In this document: positions 1-12,200 of the stretch, one piece after another
Layout of the letters: each line of letters opens with the position of its first letter
Position numbering within the stretch: the stretch's first letter is position 1
DNA from: Eimeria necatrix
Lineage: Eukaryota > Apicomplexa > Conoidasida > Eucoccidiorida > Eimeriidae
Assembly (NCBI RefSeq): GCF_000499385.1
Contig: NW_013651868.1
Span: 1-12,694, forward strand
Length of the DNA: 12,694 bases
Direction of reading: 5' to 3'
The notes under the pieces: generated by a model
The model's database searches: none
Seen by the model: only the letters and a program-made list of their open reading frames with translations
What the model was told of the DNA's origin: nothing
Position numbers and translations under genes: made by a program

Positions 1-2
1 GA
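1..2 (+). other. Partial 3-nt exon, Gly (GGA, last two bases)
   Basis: The window opens inside the left copy of a duplication whose right copy reads CAG|GGA|GTGAGG at 325-335. Bases 1-2 match the GA of that codon and the donor GTGAGG follows at 3-8. The acceptor is upstream of the window. No X or Y exon is seen between here and 327, so this Gly is either an extra residue, an alternative exon, or a dead copy. Confidence 0.4.
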
Positions 3-205
3 GTGAGGATCAATAAGCGTGAGGTTTGAGAGAGTGGACAGCGTTGCGACCATGCGCTTCTGCTTGACACTCTTGTGCACCCTAGTCCCTCTAATGCTCA
101 TGTTGGCTGATTCTCGCAACATGCTATCGTGTGCGGAAGCAGTGACTGGTGTTTTTAGATTGTTGCCTCCCTGCTTGTTGCTTTTTTGCTTAATTAGTAC
201 TGAAT
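1..205 (+). repeat. Tandem duplication, left copy
   Basis: Bases 1-205 match 328-532 with no indel and five differences (at 47, 59, 85, 159 and 189), about 97.6% identity, offset 327. The left edge may lie upstream of the window. The copy carries the end of a Gly exon, its donor, and the first 200 bases of the following intron. It contains an ATG at 51 followed by a hydrophobic, signal-peptide-like open frame, judged accidental. Confidence 0.95.
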
Positions 206-3200
206 GCGAATATACATCGTGCCAGCGATGTATCCTGACCCTTTGAAGTCGTTATACAAGAGCTGGCGGACTCTTGCCGCTGTCGCACAGTTCATATAGA
301 TTCTGAATGAAGCGTCACGTTTCCAGGGAGTGAGGATCAATAAGCGTGAGGTTTGAGAGAGTGGACAGCGTTGGGACCATGCGCTGCTGCTTGACACTCT
401 TGTGCACCCTATTCCCTCTAATGCTCATGTTGGCTGATTCTCGCAACATGCTATCGTGTGCGGAAGCAGTGACTGGTGTTTTTAGGTTGTTGCCTCCCTG
501 CTTGTTGCTTTTTTGTTTAATTAGTACTGAATTTGCTTCTTGTGGTCTGATGAAATCGACGCATTAAAGTATTAGATAGAATTGAATACCATGAACCGAG
601 AATGCGCTAGCTCGTCGGCTTCTGGTCAGACATAGTGCTTCCCGTGCTGCTGACAGGGATTGTGCCACCGTGCTTTTTTACCGACGTCGCTCTGATTTTG
701 TGAAGGAGGTGCGTTTATGCAGTACAAAGCTTCTTGTTTGTCCTTGCAAAACAACAGATGATGCCAAAGCGATGCAAATTCGCGGATTATATGTTACCTG
801 CGAGTTTTGTGATATCTTGAAATCCACGATTCTCCTGTGGCGACAGAACATGAGAACGCAATCCACGGAAGAAGTTTGGGAAGCCGCTATTTATGTGGAG
901 AGCGGAGTCTCTAATCAATGTCACAAACGGAGCTCATGCGTTTTCAAACAGTCTTATATCTTAGCTTCGTGTGCAAAACACATATTTGACGGATTGCGTT
1001 TACCTCTAGCGTCCCTACAATGACAAATTCTTTTCCCCAGAAGCTCCTCTCGTTTCTATGATCTGCTGTTGTGAATGAGGTGGCATGATATGATGCACCA
1101 GGAAGGATGACGGCTTGCCTGAGATGTCCACTTATTTTTGCTGAATACAGATGGTATGTGAATAGATGTGACGTTGGTTCCTGGTAAATAAAGGCTGACC
1201 GCTTGTAAATTTGTTGTTTGTTGAAGAGCAGCGGATGAGAGGCTGTTCCTTTCTCATTTCGGAAACGACTGCAATTAGCAAGATTAAAAAATTGGTGTTG
1301 CAATAATCTCGTCGAAGTAGTGTATACGGCGACGTCTATTGCGTGCCTTTTTTGCCCATTCTCTTTATCATAAATTACTTCATTATTAACATTTTCCGAT
1401 CTTGCTGGCGTTTACGTATGCACATTGAAAATGCAATAAAAAGATTAGTTGCTACAAAACGAAGATAGATGTTTGCTCAAACGGCCTACCGGATACTGGG
1501 AACCTGACCAAGAAATCTACTGACCGTCACATCCATGCGCAGCTTAAACGGATCTTGGCAATTAGACTTTAGACTACAGTAGCTCTCATTTGTGGTTGTA
1601 CGGTGAATGGAGTTCGACGCTCTGTCGCTTTAATTATTTATATACTTGCATTATTGTTTTCTTCCGTTAGCAGGCATCAAGTGCACATCCGATGATTTGT
1701 TTCGCATGCTGAGATACGTATTAGATTGCTCTGCAACTGCCACAAATTGTTTGAAAGAGGGTGGTCCGTCCTTGAAACAGATGAACCTGGGACGAGCTAT
1801 ATATAGAGCACTGGTTTGCTAGGGCGTACGTTGAGGTATCTAAGGGATGTCAGGATGCTGTGAAACTTGTGGCCATGCAGCCTACGTCCTACTCCAAGGT
1901 GATACCATCATCCTGAGCTTCGTGTTGCATGCGCGACATCGTCTGGCATCAGCTGCAGGAGTTTCCCCAAGACGAGTCTTAATTATTATAAACGCCGGCT
2001 TAGTTGTAGATACATGGATGACCACATTTGGTCATTTGGCTGACTATTATTCTCATCAAACAGTGCAATCCAGTCATTTGAGGTCTGATATAATCTTGGC
2101 AGCTGCGCGGGGCAGGTTCTTTGCTTTCTGGCAGTGTTGAATTCCGAAAGAATTGAATGGCTTCACTTGTCGTTTCCATGTTCCATGTCAAGTGCGCTGC
2201 TTTCTGAGGCTCCGGTGATTGTAATTTTAGACAATGTTGCATATCCTTTTAACAGTACGTGGGTAGATGCAGTGTGACACTTTGTGTCGATACTTGGACA
2301 ACAACAAATGACAAGGAAGCGTTTGAAAGGGTTCGTCCCTGCGTTTATTGTGTCTCATATACCAAACTCAAATTCGAAGCTTTTCCCTAGGTCACACTTA
2401 AATAATAAATGAACAAATATTAGATGAACCGGATCTGTGCAGGGGAACATGTGCTGTGTTTAACTATCGGCTTAGTACCTCTGCCGCGTTTCTTCTCTCT
2501 GATGGGGAGGAGTTTTGAAGCCTTGCGTCTCTGGCCGCACTTCCTGCTTAGCATTTACCGAATATGTATCTTGAGAGATGTTGCTCATTTGTTTCGATGG
2601 ACTTCTTTTGGCTACAGAAATCTTACCAGTTGTTGAAATGACTTCAGTTCTCTGAAGGAAACACGCCTGCGTCGGATGTGCGGCTATTTTTTCATGGCGT
2701 GCAGCCAGTATGTTATGTTTCATATCGTTGGGCCCTGTTAACGTTGTAGGCTTGAACAGCTCATGTGTTTCCGTTTCATTACTTTATATGGTTAGGCGAA
2801 GAAATCAGGTACGTTTATATGTTATTTCTGGATAAGCTTCTATACGCAAGGTGAAACGATTGATTTGGTGGTATAGTGTGCAGTGCAGCACGTATAGCAC
2901 GTTCTTTCTATTCAGGTTTTCTGGATATTTCTGCTTGCGTATAATCTCAGTTTTATTGGGGTTTCCCTATATGCAGTTCAAGTGCAATGAAGAGCACACT
3001 TGCCCAATTCTAAGGCGATAAAGCCCATAGGCTCAGTCGGCCTAGAAGATTCTAGACGTCGCTCACACAGTTTTGGGCCGTGTTAACTAAGCAGAGTTTG
3101 AGAACGTCCTAACCAATGAAGTTGAATTTAGGTTGGACGATTTTTGCAGTTGTAGGAGATGTTGATACCCAGGTATTCACAGCGCAGTTTCCGTGTGCAG

Positions 3201-6200
3201 AGAGTTTGCACATTTGCATGTCTTCGTTGTTCGTTCACAGATATTAAGAGCAACGTCAGCGAACAAGCTTGAAGGCACTGTTGAGCATTTCGTATAAATT
3301 TTATGCTATTATGATTAGAAGATGGATAACGTCAAAAGAAAAGTAACGTGTTATTTATGCAGCGTTCCATTTTTTTCAGGGAGTAAGCTATGGTAAAATT
3401 TAAATATTTTAGAGTCACTGAGGCTGCGACAGCGCTTAGCTGCTATCCATTGCTGATAAGCTCTTCTAGCTAGTTATGTTATTGCGATGTATATGCGAAC
3501 CGCAGACGTTCTGTGTGTTTGCTGGGCTAGTAAGCATCTGCGTCGACGAAACGGTTAGGCCTGGCTGCCAGTTTCGCAGTTGCATGCAGCATGCGTCTGC
3601 ATCTTTAGTGCGTCATGTGAGCAAGAGCACCGCAACGCCAACTCTGTATTCAAAAGCTCACTAGCTACAGGGCATCTAGCATACCCTAACCTGTCAAACC
3701 AAAGTTCTACATGCTGCTTACTTTGTGGCCCAAAATCTTCGTGGCACCTTGCCCCATTGCACGACGTTTCATTGCTTTGACGCAGATAGTGAGAGCATTC
3801 ATGGAGCTGGACACCGCCAGAGAATGCATGCAATAATACGCTTCCTGTTTCTGTTTTCATAAACAAGAGAGGAAAGGAAAACGCTTACTCGGTTTTGCAT
3901 GGCGGTTAGGTGTCTGTGTTGCTCTACAAAAATCCAGAGCGCTGCCCAGAATTCAGCTAAAATTGTTCTTCAAACGCTACTTAACTGGAAAAAACCTGTG
4001 AAGGCAGATATTTTTCTTGTTGATACCACTACGCAGTAACATTATTGCGTGGCCAGAAGGTAGTTCTTGTCTAACGCTTCAGCCGCTCGTTAAGAAAGAA
4101 GTTTCTAATTCAGTGCTATTCGTGTGAAATAATGATCGTTTTGTTCTACGGAGGCATGTTTTCACGTCTTGTTACGCCAGTAATTGAACGCCTATGATGT
4201 TTATGAAAGGCACAGTGCGTGCGTAAGGGCCTGCTTCTTTTTCCACGCCGTGTAGCCGGTATGTACTTAGGTGTAATGCAGATTATTTGTGCCTGAAACT
4301 GCAGAGATTCGGATTTGTTGCGTTTCTGTTCTGTGTGTCCAGTGCTCTTTGTTAAGCTGGAGGTTTAGTCCATTTCTCGCACGTGAGTTTAGTGTTAGGA
4401 AGCTGAGTCTGTTTCTGACAATCTGACAGGCAAAACAGCGGGTACAGCACGCTTTTGCTGTTTTTCCTAATTTCTGGACGTGTCGTTTTGGGTGGCGGCA
4501 CTGAGTTTGTTATTGCCGAGTTGTTGCTGACCGTGCAGAAGCTGTGCGTTTGCTTGTTTGCAAGTTAATCTTCGACTTTAGAGCGACGAAATTGAAGGTT
4601 TCTAGTAACTTCGTAGATGCCTGTTGACCTTGACCGCCAAGGGGACCTTAAACATAACTCGGCAGGTTCCTTTTGGACTTGAGGTATCTTGCACTAGCAG
4701 ATGCATAATTGCAATGGTTTTTGGTATTTTTGGTTTAGCTAGCCTTAGGCTCTCACATGCGTGCGTATCTTCCTGCGTTTGCAGGCATCAAGGGCATAAT
4801 CAGCGACGTGTGCGTTTCGCTTCGTTTATCGCACGCCTCAGCCTTCGTTTTCACCGTTTAAGAAGCGCCTCGACGACGTTGGCAACAAGGACGTTAGATG
4901 GAGTCACGAAGCCGTTCGTTTACAAGGGTGTAGGTCTCAATTGCGGCAAGGAATCAGCAGGCGGTCAACGGTGCTGGTCATTTTACGTTTGCTATTGTTA
5001 GTTATTGCAAACTATTCGGATGTTTGAACTCGACATGCGGCAGCATCTAGCCCCCCACTCATTTGCATTCATTCACTAGAATTTTCTAAACACGTGAGGC
5101 AGACGTGTCGCTTTGCTTCGCCATTGATAGCTATGGAGAGAGGGTGGGAGTTTGAGATTTCGCCAAAATTTGGCAACTTTGTATGACAACGTTTGTGCAT
5201 CTTATGAAGGGTTACTGAACACTGCGTACGAAGCTGCTAGCAATCTTTTAGTTGTTGTGTCCAGCTCAAGGATGCTGTCTCAGGGAGTGTCGGCGGCTGT
5301 GGCAAGCTGTGCATTTGGATGATCTTGCATTGCTTTTCCAAAGCCCGTGAGTGCAAGCAGTACAATCCTCCTTTTTTGGACTTGCTGAAAAACAGCCGAG
5401 TGGGTGCCGTGCAAAAGACACTGATTACGCGTTCGAGCAGACTCGCGAGTCAGACCAAAATCTACACTTCTGCCGTAAACTGAGCTTAAACCTGTCGACG
5501 ATTGGGAAAGCGTATCGTGAGTAAACAGGATGCTTGATATTTTGTTACAACTCACCTGACGGATCGTCGATAGGGGCTTCTTGCAGGTCAAAGTATCCCT
5601 GCAGTCCTCTAACGCCTACGACCCCTTTGAACGGGAATATGCTTGTGCGGAATGCAGCCAGTGCGTGAAAACAACGACACCAGCAATTAAGAATTGAGAC
5701 TGAGAAGCGTTCAGTGCCGCATGACTTTGTTTGCTGAGCAGATGTATTGGAATAGCGACTGAACGTCTGCTCTTTTGTCAAGTCAAAGCCAACTCCTACC
5801 AGCAAGTTTGAAAAGTTTTTGTTGAGGTGCTGCTGCCAGTAACCTCTGCAGCTTAGCAAGTGCAACCCACCTGGTCTAGTTTCTGTGGTTTTGCTGCTTT
5901 CCGTGATCGGCAAATTTGGGTTAAGGCTGCAGTAGAGCAGGAGCTGGCTGAGCTGCAAGGCAGGCTTTGTAGAGTCCTGGAAGTATCATCGAGAAATGGA
6001 GTAGCCGTACCAAAGATGGGATCTCTAAGCGGATACAGGGAACTGCAGTTTAGACTCAAGAAAGGCTGTTATGTAGGTGTGAAGAAAAAGATATTTGTGT
6101 TTCGCTGCTAACGTGTATGAAATGTTTACATCTAGTTGTTTCTAACAAGAAAGCAGATACAAAATCAGCCGCCTGCATGCTACGCATGTTTCTTGATTAG

Positions 6201-9200
6201 GTACATGCGTCGCCTCCTTCCCAGTTTCTACACAATTGGCTGGAAAGCGTTTAACACAAATTGTTGGTCTATACAGATTCTCTTGGGACGCCTTCTTTGA
6301 GGGAGTAAGTTGAAGTAGAGCTGATGTATCGGGAGGTGGTGAATGCCGCCGTGATGCATTTATTTTTGGTATAACTGGGTACATCAATCTATCGTGTGAC
6401 TTCTGTTGCATGCGCAGCCACATCTGGCCTTCGCATCAAATGCTTTTCGTAATTGCGGCCCTACGGCAGAAAGGTGAAGCATAGATATTCAGTCTTTTCT
6501 GCTGTTCTGTTTTGCAAAGCCAAGAGTCATTGGAATGAGCAAAAACTTCGATATTTGCCAGACATTTTGCACATACATGTGGACAATTTTGAGCTTGCAT
6601 GTAGCGCCAAACAGAAACGAGCACCGAAGGACTAAGCACGCGCTTGGTTGGTGTCTTCAGCACGAGCACAATGCTTGTGTAGACGCCAGCAGTTGCGAAA
6701 CGTTGCATGTTTAAATGATGCTTTACTGTTTCCGCGCAGTCTGTGAGTGCTTAGAATGCGATGTTCCTACATGATGCAATCAACATGAGACACAGTGAGA
6801 AGATACTTGATTGATATTGGTTGTACATTTGATGTGGTGCCGAGTTCGCACCGCGCTTTTGCGAAGATTGGAGAAACTTATTCCGGTGATTGTGATTTAT
6901 ATAGTAGGGGAAACACTTCTTATGAAACGATACATGATCTCCTTTTCTAGCCTGATAGCCTTAACTGGGTGTGAAGCCGCGCGCTTCACTGATTCCCTTA
7001 TGTGACGTTGATCGTTTGTAGCAACGTCAGCTGCTTCTGCTGCTGCAGCAGCAAGCAGCAAGGGGGCACCAGGGGGGCCCCTAAAGGGTCTTTGAGGGCA
7101 CCCTGGGTGCCCCCGTGGGGCCCCACAGCTGGTTCTTATTCTCCTGAAAGCAAGCATGTGGACTGCTTAAAAGGACGTGAGCTAGTGTTAGGGAACTAGC
7201 AATTTTTTCGTATCTCTCAGCACATTTGTTTAAACGCATTATGCTGCAGACTGGTGGTTCAGTTTGTTGTGCCTGTGATATAATGAAGGTTTGTTTCTTG
7301 AACTTTTTCCATGAATTGGCAAATGAAATTCTCGAGTGTCATGGCGTCTGCTGAGAGCTTTGAAGGCAAAATGAAACGGTCAGCTTGTCGATATCGTCAC
7401 TGCTCTGGTGTGCAACACTGCAATCGTCGCGAAAAGATGGGCTTTCTTCGGGCTTTCGGCTTTCTTCGGGCTTTCCAGCAAAGTCTCGTTTCGCGGACGG
7501 CCGTGACTGTTTTGTGGTCTTCGCGTACACATACAATGTGCGTTAAAGTGTTCCTTAGTCCAGCTAAAGGGAAGCGATCGAGTTTTGCTTGAAGGTTAAA
7601 GATTGTAGAGACGAAAGGTTAACTTTTGGAGATGTACTACCAAAGCATCGAAACAAAATTTGAAAGGGATTGGCGCGTGCAAATGGAAGATGGGTGCTTG
7701 CTTACTGATGCCTGCACTCATGAAATCTTTTCGCCGTTGCGAACTGTCGTTCTTTAAAATAAATCGACACAATGTCGCTAGGCATTTGTCGAATATCTCT
7801 TTTTCTTCACAACTGATGCACACGCGCTGGCCGGCGCCCGGAAAAAATTTTATTGACAGATATTTGTGGAGCGCTGGGCGTCCAGGGAGTACGTTTTCGC
7901 GAAGCAGTGTTTGCTGTGCATTCGTGAGGGCCACTAGCCGTCACGTCAGCCACTTTTACTAGTCACGGTGCTGAGGTGGGCGCGCAACTCACAGGCAGTC
8001 TGTTTTCATTCTTGTTGTATTTCTAGTCATGTATCTGTTGGTGGTCGTTGATGGTATGCATTCTAGGAAACTTTAAGTATCTGTGCTGCAATGACAGTTA
8101 AAACGCTGTTTGCCCTATTTTCAGGTCCTACTTAAGTGATTTATCTTGCACAAAAACATCTGCTTGGCGAAAAAGATGTCGTGGTTTTGTCCTAGTCTGG
8201 TTACAGATATCACAGTTCAGGTTCGTTTAGCAACTCTTGAAGAAGTTTTGAAGTAAAGTGTTTATTCCTAGTTAGTTTGTTGCGATTGACCACATCTCCA
8301 ATCCCTGAGTATCACGATGCTCTTCACATTTACTCTGAGTAGCCTGTAGGTTCTTTGGCATGTGCCTCTAGCTCGATTTCACATTGTTCAACAAGGGGCA
8401 GAAAGTTCCTAGAATGCCTGTTACTTTTCAGCTCGCTGCTTCGATGTGAAGTGAATTTGCATTCATCTCTAAATAGTGAAATGGGCTCAACGAATGGAAT
8501 GTGAGATATTGAAGCCAGAGTAGTGTTCTTTTGCGGAACATATAAGTGCATTTAGCTCAATTGCCTTCGAATCATTACGCTTCTCGATATTCAGCAACAT
8601 TTTTCTCTTACTTGGCGTCGCTTGTTATTTTTGCTTACCCGTTCAAAGCTCCAAGCATTTAGCATGAGCAAAGCTTTTGCCAGGAACAACAAGCATCCAG
8701 TAACGCATTAAAGGCACGCAAATCAGAGGAAACCAATCTCAAAACTAGGAAAGCACTTGGCAGCAAAGTATCTGTTGCCGTTTTTTATCTACGGGCCCAG
8801 AATATATGATTCCAGTTTTCAATTTTGATCCCGCAACATCAGTTTTTTGCGGAAATTGCACATTTACTGCCAGCATAACGCATGTATTTGGAGCAGGGTG
8901 AGAGCTCGTTCTGACATGCAGCCAGTGTGTCACCGCGTGCTCGTGTGGAACGCTCCAGAGCGCAAAGTTGGGTAGTATCGCTGCCGTAGCTTCGTAGACT
9001 ACTCGCATTAGAACTCCGCAATGGGGTCGCCCAATGCATTTTGGAACCGGACTTACACTGCATATGTTGCGGAAGTCTAGCACTTGGCAATACACTGGAG
9101 GTAATTTGGTCAAGTGCGCCTGATGCGCAGTCGTGCGGTTACACCACGATTGACTATAAAGCTTTTGGGCATGCACTGCTGGCACGGTTGTTTGTATTCG

Positions 9201-12200
9201 CGTTTTTGTCTTAAGAACAAGTATTCGTACATGATAAGAGTACTGCAGCTTTTTATTTAAAAGCGCAGATGTCGTTACTCAGCTAGACACGATTTGTCCG
9301 TGATGTCGGACCTCAAACAATGCTGCGCCTCACGCTCATGTAGTAGCGAGTTGCTACGAGACTCTCATAGTTTTTGCTTTCAAATGTTATCAATGTTTTA
9401 TACAGTTTACTTTGCTTCATAATCAATCCACCGTGTCTTCTGCGGGGGCGCATATGCAGCATTTTGTTGATCTGGTTCAAGAGCACTGCTTCTCCAGGGA
9501 GTCTTCAGTGACCAATGCAAGGTTCAGAAAGTCATTCAATGTCATGGCAAGGCATGAGCTCTTTACAGTCGTTCAGTACACGCACTATCTTTGTAATAAA
9601 TAATGCGTGTGAAGCCTTCAAATCAAGCACGGTCGATCGTTAAGCCTTCTTGATAGCGTGTGCCACCGCTGAACGGAAGGCGAACTACATGCGGTTTTTA
9701 TTAGATTGTCTAGCATTATTGTTGCAGTTGAAGACGTTGCGATGCGTTCCAATCTCAAGAAGTGGCTTTGGATCTACTTTCTAATATCCTTAAATCTTTG
9801 TGCTGCATTCTCAGTTTGCGTCGCAGTATGCCCTTGCGTATTGGCTTTACACTAAGCATGTGATTTGCTGCCAGCGGCTGCGTAATGCTTCACGGCTGAC
9901 CCACAACGTTCTGGCTCAGGCCGTACGCGAATTGCAAGAGTAGCACATTCACACGGTAGGCGCTCAACACTGAGTCATCGGATGCATCTCCAAATCTCTT
10001 GCTGTCCGTGGTTTGTGACTGAAGTCATGCATCATCGGCATGCTAAGACCATATTCATTAGGTCTCAATAACGGCAACTATCCTTTTTCTGAGTTAGACG
10101 GCGTTTTTTAAAGCATACGTCATCTTCGCCGAGTCACCAGCTTCTGACTATATAATGCTGCGCTTCATTGGGATTCTGTCTTCGCCCTGCGTTTTTCCCA
10201 AGCAAATTATTTCTCAACGACTTGAGGGGCGTTTCTGAAGAGCATATTTTTGTGCATGATACACTTGGTTGCTTTCTTGCCAGCAGTAGAAACAAGGCAA
10301 ATATATTTCTCGCAGCTTCTTGATCACAACATCTCGTTTCGTAGAAATCACCAGCTTATGTAGCTATGCGGTGGCTCTACTACTCAGGCAAAACAAAGCG
10401 GCGACAGGAAAAAACAATGTTGACTCTGTAGGGAGTACGTAACGAACGATGCGGGCTTTTCCGTAATATCTTGCCATTTGCATAACACAGCAATTGCTTT
10501 TATTTGGACATACAATTATCGGCTATTATAGATGCCACTTGTTTAGCAGTGTGATGAGCTAGAGTGACTCGTATCCTGTCGAAGTGTTGCACTTGAAGGC
10601 AAGTGCATCCCCACTACTTTCTGCTGTATTAGATATGCTAGGAGTGGGTTAAAAACTATAGCCAACACACAGTTGGTGCTCGTTCGTTCAGCATGACCTG
10701 GGAAATTGCTTTACTTGTCAGATCGCTGTCTCCCACATTGAAGGTTCGCAGCACTTCAGGCTTAAAGGCCAGTTGTCTCACCTGCACACACTGTGCAAGT
10801 GCCAAGAAGGCAGGAAACACGCAAATAAAGCAAAGCATGGTTCATTGTCGCGATGTAGCCTGTGAGTGTACGGGAGGCGCTGTCTTGTTACTCTGAAATT
10901 AAAAGGGAGCCATGCATGTGCATTAGGATGAGCTTTCGGGCTAGCGGATGTTCCACGCCTGTAGTGGAGGTGAAACTTCTGACTCAAAAGCCTATTGTTG
11001 ACGATTCAGTGAATCACAATAGTGTTGGAGTATATCTCTGTTAGGAGTCTCTGGCGATGTTTTCTTTGGCCTGTTTGACGTGAATTATATTTTTCTTTGG
11101 AGATGCCTCTGTTTTGCTTATCCGCCGCATTTGTTGTAGTGACATGCCGATCATCCCTTTTGATTTGCTATTTGAAACGAATAACGCTCTGAGAAGTGTT
11201 GCTGGATGCAAAACATTTTATCGAGGCTCATTGTGTGTTTTTGAAAGATTGTGGGAATTTTCTGCCAGCAAAACCTTGGGGGCAGCGAGTACGAAATACG
11301 GTGTTCGATATGAGCTTCCCCATGCACAAAGTAGCGTTGTGAGTCCTATAGGGCTTTATTGTGAATCACAGCTGGAGTACGTACCAACAGTTACCTAAAT
11401 GCGAGCTATCGACTGTAGCGTGTTATTGAATTCGCCCTTGTGCAAAGGCTCACGTTCAGTTACCCATACAAAAGGTTAACACAAACTAAAAGGAAATCTT
11501 TTTTTCGCAGGGAGTAGGCTGCGGTGTATGCAAATGGTGCAACTGTCGATCATATAATATTTGGCCATTAGCTTCAATGACGAATTGGCCATTAACATTA
11601 TGCGGGCGTACAATAGCTTGGGCAGTCACAGTTGCAACTTGCATTTTGGTTTGACACTGATCGTAGATTTGCGCATTATATTAATGTCCGAATCACAGGC
11701 ATACCTTCCCTCTGCTGCTTGATACAGTAAGCTTGATATGGTGTTTAAGAGCCAAACACCGCTACATTTTATGCATCTCAGAGTTGCGGTCATTCAGCTC
11801 TCCTTGGACGAGTTGCTATGCAGCCAGCTACTCTTCGTTCATTACGCAAACGCACATGAATCTCTCTATTTTTTGAATGGTTTCTGCAGTGTAGTCTTCG
11901 TTTATTACGCAAACGCACATGGCTTTATCTATTCTTTCAGTGGTTCCAGCAATCGGGAGCCGGAGAACACCGGGCTGCAATGTGTTCCGTTACTACTACG
12001 CAAACTTCAGGGTCCAAGAATGTAGAACATAATATACTCGGATATTCTGCGATGGTGCGGTGCAGCCCGTATGTTAGGTTAAAGCTCTTGGGTTCCACTG
12101 ACAGGGTAGAGCAGCAGCATACGATCACAGTGACATCAACGTTTACGAGCTCACGGTTGCCAGCATGTCACCTGGTGAATCGAAACGACAGACTTGAGGG

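Noticed and set aside
51..695. Two tandem small secreted-peptide genes: ATG at 51 and 378 open hydrophobic, signal-peptide-like frames that could be spliced to the exons beginning GGA or GGATTG downstream.
   Set aside because: The recurrent AG-GGA-GT sites are better explained as 3-nt exons with their own donors. The downstream frames close at unrelated lengths, and the proposed donor (GTGACT) is poor. Similarity of the two frames only reflects the 327-bp duplication.
1634..1822. Open frame after a CAG at 1671-1673, with a 12-base match (GCAGGCATCAAG) to 4781-4792, looking like a conserved exon start.
   Set aside because: A 12-base exact match between two places is expected by chance in a window this size, and the frames after the two sites do not encode similar sequence.
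8745..9185. Longest open frame, 146 codons on the minus strand; also 137 codons at 5545-5958 minus and 130 codons at 11980-12372 plus.
   Set aside because: These lengths are near the maximum expected by chance in 12.7 kb of this composition. No family, domain or repeated motif is visible in them.
9742..9855. ATG frame encoding a 37-residue hydrophobic, signal-peptide-like product.
   Set aside because: Short hydrophobic frames are common in T-rich introns; no matching second exon or homologous frame in other units. Similar frames at 2710, 4714, 6922 and 11103 are rejected for the same reason.
11820..11829. Fifth TGCAGCCAG word as a Pro microexon.
   Set aside because: It is followed by GC, not GT, and would add a third residue between Gly 11511 and Gly 12443. 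It may be a dead copy.
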